From Plumapathes pennacea (lineage: Eukaryota > Cnidaria > Anthozoa > Antipatharia > Myriopathidae): DNA of 64,000 nt. The notes beneath the pieces were generated by a model. That model did not search any database, was not told the DNA's origin, and was given only the letters and a program-made list of their open reading frames with translations. Numbering within the stretch: position 1 is the first letter of the stretch; each line of letters starts with the position of its first letter. The stretch spans positions 388,001 to 452,000 of the forward strand of contig OZ038470.1 of the NCBI GenBank assembly GCA_964036295.1. Direction: 5' to 3'. A program made the translations under genes and the position numbers. This document shows, in pieces, positions 35,921 through 49,700 of this stretch.

Positions 35921-36990
35921 TTACCACTGCATCATGTAGTCAGCTGACTGAAAAACAGAAATACAATATCAGAAAACAGACAGAAAAATAGAAAAGATTT
36001 AAAAAGTGGTTAAAGAGCGTGTATGCCCTTTTCTTTTGACAGGGTGGTTGTTCGAGTGGCCAGACCCCATCTCTCACCTTTATGTGGCCTGGGGTACTGT
36101 TCCCGGCTGTATACACTCTTGTATACCTTTTTTTTATACCCAAGGCTTAAAAAGAGATCCCTTTTGGGTGTATTGTAGCCTTCCGTTATAGTTGATCATA
36201 GGGAGTGCCCCCCTTGCCCCCCCCCCCCCTCCCCCTCCCCACCCTCCACATGCACAGATACAGTACTCACAGACAATCTTTGTCTTGTTCTTTCTTTGGT
36301 CTCTTTTGTGATGGCATCCAAGTAGGGATCCATGATCTGTGGTTTCTGGTGTTGCATTGCACCACTACTGTGACAAGAGCGTGAATAACTGCTGCTTGGG
36401 TGCCTCAGCTGGTTTCCATAGCTACCAGAAGAGCTGTCAATCATATGCTTTCCTCTGCTGGAATTCTGTTGTCCTGTCTGTGGTGAGGATTTGGAGAACA
36501 TTTGGTGGAAATTGAAGGAACATGCGCAGAAATGGGAAACAGGAAGAAAGAGTAACAAGCAACATAATTACGCAAGAAGGCATTCTCCAATTTGTTTATG
36601 TTTTCCAACGTCGAACGCCAAAATAATATGATCAGTTCGACAGTATATTGTCCACAAGAAATACTGTAGTCGATCGCATCGAAATGGCACGGAAACGATC
36701 TTTTGTCGAGCAATAAGTAATAAAACCAAAGCTTCCAGCAGAAAACAACGAGCCTGTATCCATTGCCCTCTTTAATCCTGAGATCCGTGCTATTTACTTT
36801 AAAAGTTAAAACACAATGACAATCAGTATTTATAGCTTGGGTACAGACAAGGAGCGACAAGACTGTCAAGATCAGTTTTATACTCGCTGGAACAGCGCAA
36901 AATACATACCCGACAAACATCAGCTTTGTCACGTTTTTTGTCTATGACCATCTGCCGTCTCAGCGCTTCTTGATGCAGTTGCGACGACAT
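35921..36990 (-). CDS. Small uncharacterised protein, 3 exons, 103 aa
   Basis: Exons 36910-36990, 36271-36477 and 35921-35947 join at phase-0 introns. The start is MSSQLHQEALRRQMVIDKKR, a basic amphipathic segment. A Ser-rich low-complexity middle follows (SSSYSRSCHSSGAMQHQK), then a charged block DPYLDAITKETKERTRQRL and the end SADYMMQW. I do not recognise the family. All three introns have good donors (GTATGT, GTGAGT) and acceptors, and the short last exon ends in frame at TAA 35921-35923. A perfect CRE lies 52 bp upstream of the ATG. The model is plausible, but the short exons leave room for alternatives. Confidence 0.55.
36202..36246. repeat. C-rich low-complexity run
   Basis: A run of C with a few T and A interruptions lies in the intron of the small minus-strand gene, beside its middle exon. 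Confidence 0.9.
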
Positions 36991-39900
36991 GTCGAAACAA
37001 CTTCGAATACCAAAGCGTCTTCAAATGCTTCCCGGGAAACGTGACGTCATTCGTTCTTTGCGCGAAAAATGATAATCCTGGGGGTGGGGGTGGTGAGCAG
37101 ACTCGGGCCCAATCTCAAAAATCGAAGTAGAGACTCGACCTTACATGAGAATCGCCTAAAACTTTTAGGAAATGTTCCTGGTTGTATAAGGAAGGTTTTG
37201 ATATAAAACCAATATGTTCTTTCTCATAAATACCAAAATTATCTCATGGAAATCGTGAATTCAGAATTGAAAGACTTGACGCACGAGTTGGTTTCAAGCA
37301 AATAAGCTGTCTATTAATTCGAAGTCCCCGTTATTTTGAAGTCAAGCCGAGCTTGACAAGCTTGGCTATTTCGAAACCCCGCTATTTAGAACTTTTTTTC
37401 ATGTCCCGTGGTACTTCATGCTAGAATAGCGGCACGGGGTTCGACTGCATTTCGGTTTTCAAGAACATTTGTACATTTTGACCGCAACACTTCACCTCAC
37501 GGCTCACTTTACATAATTGCAAGTAATTGACTTAATTAAATAGTGGACTTTATTGGTGATTTGAGTATTGGGCTCACGCTCTTTAAAAAAGTGTAGAAAC
37601 TCCAGAAAATTAAAATAATAGAGTTACAAATTGAGCAAGTTACAGGACTAACAATGATAGCAGACAGACCCGCAGTTCACGACGAACTATTGCGTGAGCA
37701 CAAAAGTGGTCAAGCTGTGGCATGCCTCTTAGCTGTCATCGGAGTATGTGACTGGCTAATCTTCGTTAACGTTTCCTTACAATAGTCGGCTTTTGTTGGT
37801 AAGAGCTGTTGAAATATGACGTTTGTCTTGTATCGTGCGAGCCGATCTATACACAGTCTCAAAAACTTTTATCTAATCTGGATTTACACAGGCCCCCAAG
37901 CGACTCAAGTGTTCTCAATTTAAATTCCATTTCTTCTTGCCGGTCAAGCTAATCAGTCAGTCGAAACCTTAAACTAATAAGTGACTCACGAAACTTAAGA
38001 CTTCTTGATTGACGAGACAAAATTGAACTTTTGTAACTGTCTCGGGATAAAACAAACAAATGAGCAAACAAAACAGAAAAACAAACAAACTTTCCTCTAA
38101 TACATTTGTGTTTAGAACAAGAATGATCTTTTAGAATGTAGTGATGTAATGAGATTAAACGTTCAGACACTTATGTTGCAGTTTATCTGGTCGCTTTTCA
38201 AGTGTTACGTTGTCCACCAATCCATTTATATTTACCACATCAGACATCATCAGACCACGATGGGAACCTTGAAAACTCAGCAGCTACAGTTCAAACATGC
38301 TGCATTCTTTAAAAATTATTTTCATTGTGCGCCATTCCCGACTTGCCCTGCAGTTTTCTCGCGATTAACTGAACCCGTCTTCTGGTGCTCTTTATATTAC
38401 TGGGTTACACTCACAACCTTGGCACTATAAACATAACGGCAGTTTCAAGAACATTTCCTCAGGCATGCCGACCTCCTGCGGCCTCCAATGCTTTATAGAA
38501 AGAGTATTTACTTTTTTTATTGGGCAACAAACGCGCCAAAATTCATAACATTCTGTTGCTGTCAAATATCGCAGGCATGGTTTCCAAAACAAGCTCAGAC
38601 AAGGAGTGTTTTGTCGGCATAAACAGACCTCCACTGCAGAACACGTAGTGCAGGATGCCTCAGTTTATCTGGGTTTGAGTTCCTGTGTTTCAGAGTAGTT
38701 TATTGTCTGTCTGTCTGTAATTTTCATTGGTGTCAGTCGTGAGGCTAAATGTCCACTAGATGTCCACCATCCACGACTCGTGCAGTGGAAATGACACACC
38801 TCGTACATCTCATCCGGTATCTTCAAACTTTCCGATATTTACGTTCCGAATTTAACATACAAGCTTATCGCACGCAAAGGTTAGATTGCACATGCAGAGC
38901 GTACACCCTGATTAATACTGTCCGCATTTCCAATCGTAATCGGCACCACGAGCAATGTCCTGGTTTCGTACAGCCTTGACCATCCGCAGTGAGTTATTTA
39001 TGACATCACAGCCTTTTCTCTCCTACTTATTTATTTTGGCGCGATTCTTTTAAGCTGTTTTCCAAACTTCTTCAGCGTTGGACTGGCTTGTCGGTAGTGA
39101 CAGCTGCATTTGTGTTGGTGGGTGGTCTATCTCAAAGCACGGAAGCCCCATTCAATTACTGACAGTGACAAGTTAGGAGTTGGGTTGAATTCGAAAGCCG
39201 GAAATTCTATCAAAGATTGAACAGACTGGGGCTATTTAGGTTATAATCCGTCTGCACATACTGTGAGGCAAAGATTGAGTTGATCAGCAGAAACCTTGCG
39301 AGTCATTTGTAGCTAAATCCCCGCTAAATTGCGCAATATATCTGGGAGTATGACAAACTTCATGTGTGCGGTGGACGCAGTATTAACGAACACATTATAC
39401 ACATGTGACATATAATACACCTCAAAATCAGTGTTTCACCACAAGTATTAACTGTCCATTACCGCGGAGTATTCATTTCTAAAGCGATTTCAATGCATGT
39501 GCATCGCTATACGACCGGGCATTATCTTGAAACACAACAAATGTATGAATGCAGCGGATGTGGAATTTTGCGCCCCACAAAAAAACAAGTTTCTCTTCTC
39601 TAAGAAAGCACACAAAACCTTTAATAACGCCGGCGGCACGGTTACTAGAAGCGGACCAATCAGAGCTACAGCTGTCGAGTTCTGTTCCGGCCCAACAAAC
39701 AACACCAGTTCGCACGTTTCATCGACTATTGAAACGTCATTTTAGCGATGGCGTAGGTTCCAGGCGCTTATTCTTTGTTTGTCAATTTCCGTCCAAAATT
39801 ACACACTACAAAATGGGCGGACGCAGGCTGGGCAGGGCAAGCGGTGTGTTTGATTGATTCATGTTACGTTTTTTCCTTTGCTTAACTGTAACAATCAATA

Positions 39901-40771
39901 AACGTTTCCGATTGGGAGGGTCCTGTGGTCTGGCAGCTATCCAGTGCGAGATGAAAATGCTTTTACGAAACCAAATACGGCACACTTATGCCAAACAACT
40001 TTCTAAAAAGTTTTGTTCGCGCCAATACTGACCCAACAATTTCTAAAGTCTTTATTCTAACCGGGTCTCACACTAAACATAAAACAAACAACACCGAACA
40101 TAAAAGTCCAAGTTTGCGTGTAAACATGAAAAGGCTCAGTTGGCCGTAACAGAAGCCGGGAGTACAAGTGGCAAACCCAACTTTCTCCGTTTGTGCAATG
40201 AATAAAAACCGATTCTCTTTCGAGATAGTGCGCGTTTTTACATCCGCAGATGATCTTCAGTTAAACCGGCGTTAATTTTAAACGTATTTCGAACTGAAAC
40301 GGGCGTCTCTTACGAAAAGCACGCATTGCTGAAAGCGCCGTTGCAATACACAATTCACCTCTGCCGTCGTTACTTTGCGGGATGCTGGATAAAGTTCTTT
40401 AGAAACCCTTCAAAATTTATTAATCCCCCAGAGAGCGTTGGCTCTCAGAGCAGATTATGTGAAGTGGCCTTCATTGTATTTGTACATCTTGAAAGCCTTT
40501 CGTGGCTTAAAAATTGCTCCACTATTTCCGTCGTATTTTCTAGAAGAGAATTAGGCTATTGTGCTGAATACTATAGTAAAATTTCTTTGACTTCCGCAGC
40601 TTGCCCTCAAAGAGGACAATTTTGAGAATTAATTGTGTGTTGGCCATTACCACCTATAAAACTGTACAACAACTTGTGGCGTCCTCATAGTGTTTTTCTT
40701 AGGAAGCCCATCGTTTCCAGCTAGTCACACTGCGAGCTTATGCTCTAAGTTAATAGTAAGGGTTATCGTTC
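36991..40771. other. 3.8-kb gene-poor region
   Basis: The left edge is the promoter of the small gene, with a TGACGTCA site at 37042-37049. A degenerate repeat with GGCTATTTCGAAACCCCGCT lies at about 37320-37450. The rest has only short overlapping frames without splice or codon support, and I see no gene. The right end should hold the 3' UTR of the Wnt gene. Confidence 0.6.
37042..37049. promoter_or_regulatory. CRE palindrome TGACGTCA
   Basis: A perfect CREB/ATF site lies 52 bp upstream of the ATG of the small minus-strand gene, a typical proximal-promoter position. Confidence 0.45.
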
Positions 40772-43411
40772 TCATGTACAGGTGAAAATATCCTTCTCGG
40801 TCTTGCATTCCTGGCAAATGACTTCGCAACACCAATGAAAACGGCAGTTGCAGTTTTCCCTTACAACAACATGAGTTTTTATAATCGGACGTCCACAACA
40901 GAGAAGGTTACAGCCTTCAACTGCTTTACTTGTCTTATTACACTCCCTTCCTTTGGTCCCCAAGGAGCCGGTTAGGGCATTGTAAGAACAGAAGTTTGGC
41001 GAATCTGTCGTGTAGACCAGATCAAAGTCAGTTGGAGCTTTGATTGTCTTTGCTTCAGTCAACAGCTCATCGCCTTTATTGCTCAAGATTACTTTGCTTG
41101 CTCCATCAAAGCGCGATTTCAAGTCATCGCTGACAAAGCGAAAATGCGGCATCTTCCTCCAGCACGTTTTTACAGAGCAGGACCCGGACAGACCCACACA
41201 TTTGCAAAGTTTTATCATATTTGCCTCGACAGCCTGGAAAAGAATAAAGTAGGCCATGGTTAGACTGTTTGCATGTCCATCTTATCGCTGATTAGAATCG
41301 TTCATGTAATTTGTTTTACACCGATGCGTGGACGATCTTTCTTTGAAAAGCTCTGTTTGCTGATCTATTGTTTAGTAAAGAAAGTACCTTCCTACGCATA
41401 ATTGCTTCGGGCGACCTTAACAGAAGCTTGTTTATGGTCACTTAGCACCACACAAACAAAATATTTGTAAATGAAATTCCAAAGTGACGCCGCAGCAAGT
41501 CTATATGGGAGTCCAGACGAGCTATTCTGGTAAAACTGTCACCCCCAACAATTCAATCTGTCAATAGAGTTTACGCAAGCAAATTTAATTTCTTCAAGGC
41601 TTATTATCCCGTATTAGGTGGGCGTTTGAACTTTTGATGATAACTTTGGAAGACGAATAGGATAAGGCCGAAACTGTTCCGGGGTGTAACCTACTCGACA
41701 GCATTGAAGGGTCGACTGTGTAAAGCTGATATCATGTCGCTTGGATGCTGAGTTTAATAAACCTCCTATGGTATTGTAAATTAAAGCTATACTATGAAAG
41801 TCGCTCTATTTACGTGTAAACAATGACATCTGATACCACAATAGGAATGCAAATACAGGGAGTTAGCGATTAGATGGTTCGGCGTCGATCAAACTCACTC
41901 TCTTTTGCCCAAAGTTCGCTTTTACGACTTCTTGGTCTCTGTTAATTAAGCCCTCTGACGGTGAACTAACAATCGTGTTGTTTCACGCTTGTTGAGTTCG
42001 AGGAATGCTTTTATCACGAAGGCTCCTTTGATTTTTTGCGACTCTATTGGAATGAAGCTATCCTGAGTCCGACTGAAACTTTGTTGTTCCCTCGGAGGAA
42101 CATACTCGCGGGTACAATTAAAGTGGGGTTGTTTGTCGACTGTTGGAAGTCTGTGGAAAATACGTGCTTATTTTATATGCTACGAGGCGTATCTCTTGTT
42201 CACTATACACAAAACCACAAAATGAATAAACGTTGCTCTACAAGGCATAACTGCCCGTTCCGTGTTGAATAACGTTTGCATTATCACGCGCGTTTTTGAC
42301 CTCGCCGGCTTAATCACTTGAAAGCCTGTATGATCATCGGATTCCCTTTAGGGCTAATTGTACTTCAATTTGAACAAACGCCTCCTAAACAGCACGCTCA
42401 AAGTGCTTTACGCTAACAGATAAATAAAAACAAACAATTGACGACGGCGCGACACACTGTGATAACCAAGATCGGATTAAAAGGTGGCGAAAAATAAACC
42501 CACACAAAATACAGGAAAGGCTCGCGCGCGCTCCAACTCAATAACACATAAACTACGCTACGAGTTCTATTCCTTACCATGAGTCCGGCTTGATTGTTGT
42601 GACGTTGAACAAGCGCTCGAAGATCTCGATGGTTTCGAGCACTATTCATAAACTCCTTCGATATCTTGGTTCCGAAAACGATATTATCGTTACATCCTCC
42701 CCACTCGAACTGCTTATTCTTTGCATCTCCTTCCAATTTTTCCGCGTCCGGTTTCATACTCGGCAATTGGTTCGTTGCGCGCTGTACTCGACGGACGTCC
42801 ATCACAATTCTAGCACGATTACCCGCGTTGCCGTCTTGCGCGCTCAACGAGTTGGTGTTAAGGCTGTCCGACGGGCCAGGCCGACAACTACAGAACTCTA
42901 AACTGCCGGTACTGCAAGCCCGGGTTACGGAGAACGAGATTCCGGCGGATGCAATACTGAAGATGAAAGCAGTTTCTCTGTAGTCTGAAGGATAGAAGTC
43001 GAATTAGATTTGTACAATAAAATGTACCAACAAAACCCGAAGTTGCCTTACCATGTCGCATGATCTTTCTGATAGAACTTCGGGTAGTTGAGCAGTTCCA
43101 GCGTCTATTTCGAAAGTGATGTTGGCATTCTTCGACGGATAACTTGACGCCTTCGAGTACCGTCTCAACAATTTCCGTTTGCGTACGGCAGAATTCCGTT
43201 CGCCCGCCCCGGCTAAAAAGGTTTTGCGTCCGTCTGCAGATGTTGTTGGGAAGGGAGGATTCTTGCGACCTGCAGGGGTAATTGGAAGAGGACAATGTCA
43301 GCCAAGAGGTGTAATCCGTCAGATGAGATCAATCCGACAGTTTACTTACCACCACACTCCCCGCCCTACATCAGCGAAGAGCACCAAAAGCATAAGAACC
43401 GATGTTTCCAT
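40772..43411 (-). CDS. Wnt ligand, Wnt10-like, 4 exons, 382 aa
   Basis: This is a secreted, lipid-modified signalling ligand for Frizzled receptors. Exons 43350-43411, 43052-43269, 42578-42984 and 40772-41233 join in phase. The N-terminus METSVLMLLVLFADVGRGVW is a signal peptide. Wnt hallmarks follow: EECQHHFRNRRWNCST, DYRETAFIFSIASAG, RACSTGSLEFCSC, EWGGCNDNIVFG, CVGLSGSCSVKTCW with the acylated Ser, GRECNKTSKAVEGCNLLCCG and the Cys-rich end CNCRFHWCCEVICQEC. An insert of about 45 residues before EWGGC, and the EWGGCN and CRFHWCC wording, point to Wnt10, but N-terminal residues also fit Wnt4/16. The His of the usual CHG motif is Val here. Wnt membership is certain; the subfamily is not. Confidence 0.93.
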
Positions 43412-46400
43412 TGTCCTTGGTGCCCCAGTTGCTTGGAAGGGAGAGAGACCGAACTGAAGTATTCTCTCAGATTTTCACGTGTTTTTTTAACACACAAGGC
43501 ATCACTTACATCTCATTGGTTTGTGATCACACGTGTCATTCAGCCCATTTAGTTTCTATTATAATACTCATTTAAAAGTCATTCTGGATAGCCCAAATGC
43601 CTTCGAGTCTATCCCAAGGAGAACATATTGAATGTATTGTTTGATATGAGCCAATGCAATCCAGTGACCCCGCATTGGATTTCGTCGCATATAACCAGAG
43701 TTTTCAGCACGCGCGACTTGGGGTCGTAAGCTAATAAACTTAAAGATTTTTTAGCACTCTTGGAAATAGGCTTAGCACTATTTCGTGACATTTGAAATGC
43801 GTCAAATTAGCCGGATATACATGCGAATCAAAGCAGAGACAGTTCTCAAGGATTGTGTTCAAGTGCTACGCATATCAAATGTACAGTGTATCTTTCCGTT
43901 CACTCAATTTGCCGCTTTCTTTCCGACTTCGTTTTGTTTGTCATATGTGCTTTCATTGTTCCGTGCTCGACAGGGAACTCGCTGTTCGCACAGTCGGAGC
44001 TCTGCTAAAGCCGCCTTTTTGCAAAACTTGGAGCGCAGTTTAACAAGATAGACCAGTCTTATAACCAAAAGAAAAATTGTGCGATAATTCACCAAACTCC
44101 GGTTATTCTTTGTTTTGTCCAATTCTTTTCTTTCACTGCATCGGAAGCCAGATTCCCTAACACAACCCTAAAATCCAATTAAATTTAAATTACATTCATT
44201 ATTTCTGAATTAGAAAGTTTCCTAAACTAATTTAAAACACTATCGAGAGGTGAAAACTCATGTGAAAATTGTGTAATTAGCTTGCACAGGGGGGAATATG
44301 TCCAGAATTGGGCAAAGCTTGCTGCAATCAGAAACATGATCACTTGTAACCAATGATTGTCTGCACTGGAATCCCTGTGAATTGGCGTTTCCGTCACGAC
44401 ATTCATTGGCATTTACAAATCAAAGAGGCTGTAATTGCTAAGACAAAAAATGTGTTTATCATTCTTGCCAAAGGCGAATTTAAATCAAATACACGAAGGA
44501 TCAAACAACGGAAACAGGAGGTGTGAACCTTAAGTGAAACCATTCATGAATACTTAATAGCATCGTTTGTACAATCACTGTTGACAGTTCATTTCCCGAA
44601 ATGGGTTTTGGTTGTTTGGATTGAAACACAATGCATGTATAAATGAGAAGGGTGTGAATTGGTTTTACTCAGAAATAACTTCAAGTGGCGGAAGCATGGT
44701 TGTATGGTGTTGTACGATCTGTATCGGCTGATTCCGTGCTAGGACACTGTTGTTAGTGCACGAACACGGTCCTAAAATAAACGCGATCAAAATAACAATT
44801 CGAGTGCCAAATACCGGAGTGATTTGTTATCCAAAGATAATACATCGACCGGATATCCTGCTATTAGAGCAGCAGAATTATAATCAAGTAACTAACATAT
44901 AAATTAGGAAAGAGGGGACCGAAAAGAGCAACTAAAACAAACACTAACAGAAAGATGAACAAGAAAAAGGAGGCTGAGAAGAAGAATAAACTGAGAAAAT
45001 AACAAAAAGGAGAAGAAGACGAATTTCTGTAAGACTGTTCAGAAGAAGATCATAATGAATATGATGCCGACGAAGACGATGATGAAGACGATGAAGATGA
45101 TGGTTCCTCGCTTGCCAATAAAGAGCGGCAAAGGATTACACTGGCGCCGTTCTCGTCGGAAAACTCTTGAAGACGTAGGGTATACTCATCACGACATTGT
45201 GCGGAGAATCAATTGTTGCGGCAATATTCAAGACTCTTCTCAGTGGCCGAGAGTGAAATTATGTGAATTTCAGTGTCATAAAAATCTGCGCGCGCTTTAA
45301 TTTTCCGCTCAATTCTAACTAGATCACTCCAATATTTTCTGCTTTAGTGGTTTGGAGAGGTTATTTATGAGGTTGGAAGTGAAACAATGAATAGTGAATC
45401 AGGTCATCATGATGATAAACTATGTTACCCGAGTGAGCAGTTGTCAATCATACTCGTTCAGTCTCTCGCCATAGATATATCATAGTAAGGAAAACTTGGC
45501 TTTTGATAACTCACTCAGATGAAACTGTTTCAAACATCAATTCTCACTACACCATTAACACATTTTCTTCTTTAAAAAGGTTGAGAAAATCTGCATTTGA
45601 GCTTAGGATTGAAAGGTAAGTGGAACGATCAGTTCTCTTCACGCTGATACAGTTTTTTTTTTTTTTCAAATTACCTTCTTGGATGTCACAGATTCAGGTT
45701 TACTGAATGAACCACACAGAAGCCCAAACACCAGTTTATTAGTTTATTGACTAAATGTGCAACACATACCCAGCGTACATTAATTTGTTTCTAGTCTCAG
45801 ATATTAAGTTACAGAAAATAAAGAACTTGGCATTTGGCAGCCTGTGTCCAGATTAAAGATGGCTTTCCTGTGACTCTATCATTAAAGGATTGTCACTTTT
45901 TGTAACTTAGAAGAATAAATTACTGTCATCTAAAGACTAGCAAGTGTTGATAAATGTGTAAATTCTCCCCAAAAGTACTGTAGAGACAGTATGGATAACT
46001 TAAGGAGAGTTTATGGATGGATCAGGTGGCAGTTGTGCAAGAGATCACATGCTAAGTCTTCCATACTGCATTCAACAAGCCTTCATCTTGAGTCCAGTTG
46101 TTCAAAGCTCAATTAGGTTTAATCCTGGATTATTGTAGGTCTATAAATCTTTGTCAAGTAAGTCTGAAAATGAAAGTTTTACACATTCAAGTAAGAAGAA
46201 ACATTTTAGCTATAGTAGTTTTTGATCAAAGTCTTCAGTTTGTTGGCCAAGAGCATTAACCCTTTCACTCCCAAGAGTGATCAACTTCAATTTTCTCTTT
46301 CAGTTTCTCACCAGAAATATATCCTACAGGAAGGAGACCTTTGTTTTTGATACCTGGCTCATATTACAGCAGATTGAACTATCAATTCTCACTACATCAC

Positions 46401-46746
46401 TCATACAATTTTTTCTTAAAAGGTTGGGAGAATATGCACTTTGATCTTGGGAGTGAAAGGAGTCAGGTCACCCCAGTGAAGTACGATTTATTGTGTGGAC
46501 CTTATCAATGTGTGCACAAACTACATGAACAAATGACTTTAGTAAACTAAAGATTGCTGCTTTTATCTGGTTACTATAGTTACCAATATTAGTTCACAAT
46601 GTATGAAGGCCATTGAATACACTTTGCACACAGCTATACCCTGATCAATTAACATTCCTATACCATGCATGCTACAAAAAAAAAGAGTAAACACATAAAA
46701 TAAAACTAATGAAGAGGATGGCCACGCCAGGACATTTCATGCTCTT
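43412..46746. other. Intergenic region between the Wnt and CD63-like genes
   Basis: It holds a purine-rich low-complexity stretch (about 44930-45110), a diverged MITE copy (about 45490-45615) and a full MITE (46257-46460). The right end should be the tetraspanin 3' UTR. An acidic frame near 45020-45170 is discussed under findings. No gene is supported. Confidence 0.6.
46257..46460. mobile_element. MITE with CCTTTCACTCCCAAGA termini
   Basis: CCTTTCACTCCCAAGAGTGA at 46261 is mirrored by CTTGGGAGTGAAAGG at 46446-46460, bounding about 200 bp with TCTCACTACATCACTC and AAAAGGTTGGGAGAAT inside. Related diverged copies lie at about 45490-45615, 48890-49095, 49325-49515 and 60225-60310, and an end only at about 14452-14472. 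Confidence 0.75.
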
Positions 46747-49700
46747 TTACATCACTTCATACTCTGCCTTGATGGACCGCATCAGACAGCAAGAAAATAT
46801 GATTCCAATGAGCTGAGGAAAAAACACAAAGATGGGCTGGTAAGACAAAGCAGATCAAATTTGCCAGAAACATGCAAACAATACCCCTACAACCAAAGCT
46901 TGCCAATCTGCCCCCAGCCTCACCCCCTGAGGTATCTTTCTTGGTTCCAACTGAGGGAGTGGGGCACAGGGGTTCCAGCAGCTGCATGGGTATGGAGTGG
47001 GGTGAATTTTGTTCCCGATTGTAGCCACTGTATTTTTATGAATTAAAATAGAACATAATCACAAAGCCTCACCTGGATGAAGGCAAGACCGATGCCGACA
47101 CCACCAACAATCACGAGATGATCCTGCATGTAGTCCTTAAATCCTTCCACACAGCCCTGAAAATGTCCATGATGAAATGTAGTGAACTGTAGCAGTAATG
47201 ACTTGTGGACACGACACATTGTTCACATCATGTTACCAGGATCTTCACATCCCAGAAGAAAAAAAAATTCCTGGTCTTGAGCTACAGGGACCTTCAGAGT
47301 TTGAAGATTTCTATTTTGTAAAGTCACTCATCCAATATATCCTTATATTTTAGTATATAATTTCTTTGCTACTGCAGCAATAGAGGTGGAGGTTTTGCTG
47401 TTGGTTTTGCATCACTCTCTTGGTGAAAAATGAGAGTGCATATGTGGTTAATGGACTAAAATTGTCTTCATTTACATCTAGAAATGTGTAAAAATCCAAG
47501 GCTGAATTTAGTTACCAACATGAAGAACATGTTACAAGTCAATGATAAGATAGGTGCACACATTTGGCCAAGTGCCCCAGGGGGACTTTTTGTATATCCA
47601 AAAGAATATATTTGAACGTTACGATTACAAGCAAGACAGGCAGTCTTCAATCATACTATACATGTGAATGGTTAACAAAACAACAGTTAGATGAATTTGC
47701 CTGATAAGCCAAAAAGTTTCAGAACTGTTAGAAGGTACTCGATGAGACAATCTGGAATGTGATACTTCTTCCCAAATTGCTTCTGTCTTGATATCACTTT
47801 ATATCAAAACCAAGTGGAGTCCTCCAGCTATAAAAGCTTACTCTAAGAGCTATGGATAGAAATTCAACTTTCTAACTTGTCTTCTGCAATTTGTCTTATT
47901 GTTTTGTCAAGGTTGCCATTGTTGTCCTTGGCTTCTTGCTTACGTTAATACAGCCGGGGTTCTATTCCCAGCTGGGGATCTGATCCCAGCACCATAAGTG
48001 AGACAGACTTTGTTCCTGTCTGAGTTATTCTTCATCCTTAGCTGGGGACGTTGAGCTGTTGACCTAGCTAGAAAGAGGGCCAGCCAAAGCAACCTTGTGC
48101 TGGTTTCAAAATGCTTTTCAAAGAGTAAAATATCACTAATATTAATGCTAACTGGAACAGCAATAAAGTTGTAAACACTTACTTGTTTGAAATAATTGTA
48201 TGTAACTGTCCCGTTCTTGTTTGTTTTTTCGCACTTGTCATCTGGACAGCAGGAGTTTATTGGTTGAGTCTGATTCATGTAGTCCTTGTATCCATTAACT
48301 CCACAGCACTTAAACTGTAGCAAGAAGAATTCACCAGTGAATTGATCAGACTCAAGATTATTCATATACCATAAATCCCATTCCACCATGTCAGGGCTTC
48401 TATCAGTTTTTTTTTTTTTTTTTCAGCATGCAAAAGATAAGTTTGAAAGTGTACAAATCATACAGTCCTTTTGATCAGCAGCATGTCAACTATTCTGTGA
48501 GGTCATGATAATGAACCGTTCTTTAACTCAGTTAAAGTGAGAAATACACACTTGGAAAAGTTACTCAAATGTAGTCTCCATGATTCAAACTTGATTTATC
48601 ATGGTATTATTCAATATGGTAAAAATGGTGAGAAACAAGGAGAGTAGAAGGGAAAGAGAGAGTGGGGATTCTGGGAGTATACTTTCAGCATCATTAACTT
48701 TGTTGAAATGTGATGGCGACAATCTACATCGCACATAGGGGGAGTTTTAAATGTATTATTTATACCTGCTTCTGAATGTTGTCCATGGCCTTGGTGTACT
48801 CAGTCTTTTTACCATATTCATCCACCCCAGTCTGTAGTCCCTTACGAGCGTAGTCTTCAAGCTTGGGGTAAAACAGCACAGACACAATTTTATTAGTCTT
48901 GTTCTTATACTCTTTCTCTCTAAAGAAATGTGATCAACTTTCAATATCTCCTTTGGTTTCTCACCATAAATATAATTTATTGAATAGAATGGAGAACTTG
49001 ACTTTTGATACCTTGCTTATATGACAGCTGATTGAACTATATCACTTATAAATACTTTTTTACTTTTCTTAAAAGGCTGAGATTTAGAGCTTGGCAAAGT
49101 TCCCTTACTAATGGGGAAATCCCACTTTTTATTCTACCTTGTTCTTGTAGGCATACGCCAGAGCTCCAGCCGCAATTTCCAAGATAAAGATGATGGCGAG
49201 AAGCACTGCAAACTAAAGCAAGACGGTTGTCAAACAGTTGCAAAAGGGAATCACAAACATTTAGCATTATCAGTAAAAAGCAATAACACCATACAGTATT
49301 CATATGCACGGATCAAGAGTAATCATCTTCAAATTCCTCCTTCACAATTCTCACCCCTGGAGATGTATCATAGACCAAGGAGAACTTGACTTTGATAGCT
49401 AATATTGCTCAGATGATCAAAAGCTGATTAACCCATCAGCTCTCACTAAGTCACTCTACACTTCTTATAAAAGGTTGGGAGAATCTGCATTTTGGGCCTG
49501 GAAGTGAATGGGTTAATCAGCTGTAAACTTGAGCAGGGCATCTGCCAATAATTTAATAATAATTATATAATATTTACTTACAGTTGTAATCATGCAGTAA
49601 TTTTCTTTGTAAGCTCCACAGCATCCAAGAAACCCAACAATGGCGATGATGACACCAATGATGATGAGGAAGATTGGTGCGGTAGTTATACTGCTGTTGC

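Noticed and set aside
39479-39857. Overlapping frames on both strands near 39.6 kb
   Set aside because: No frame has plausible domains or exon partners. The stretch is moderately GC-rich and could be a repeat or an unannotated UTR, but a coding call is not supported.
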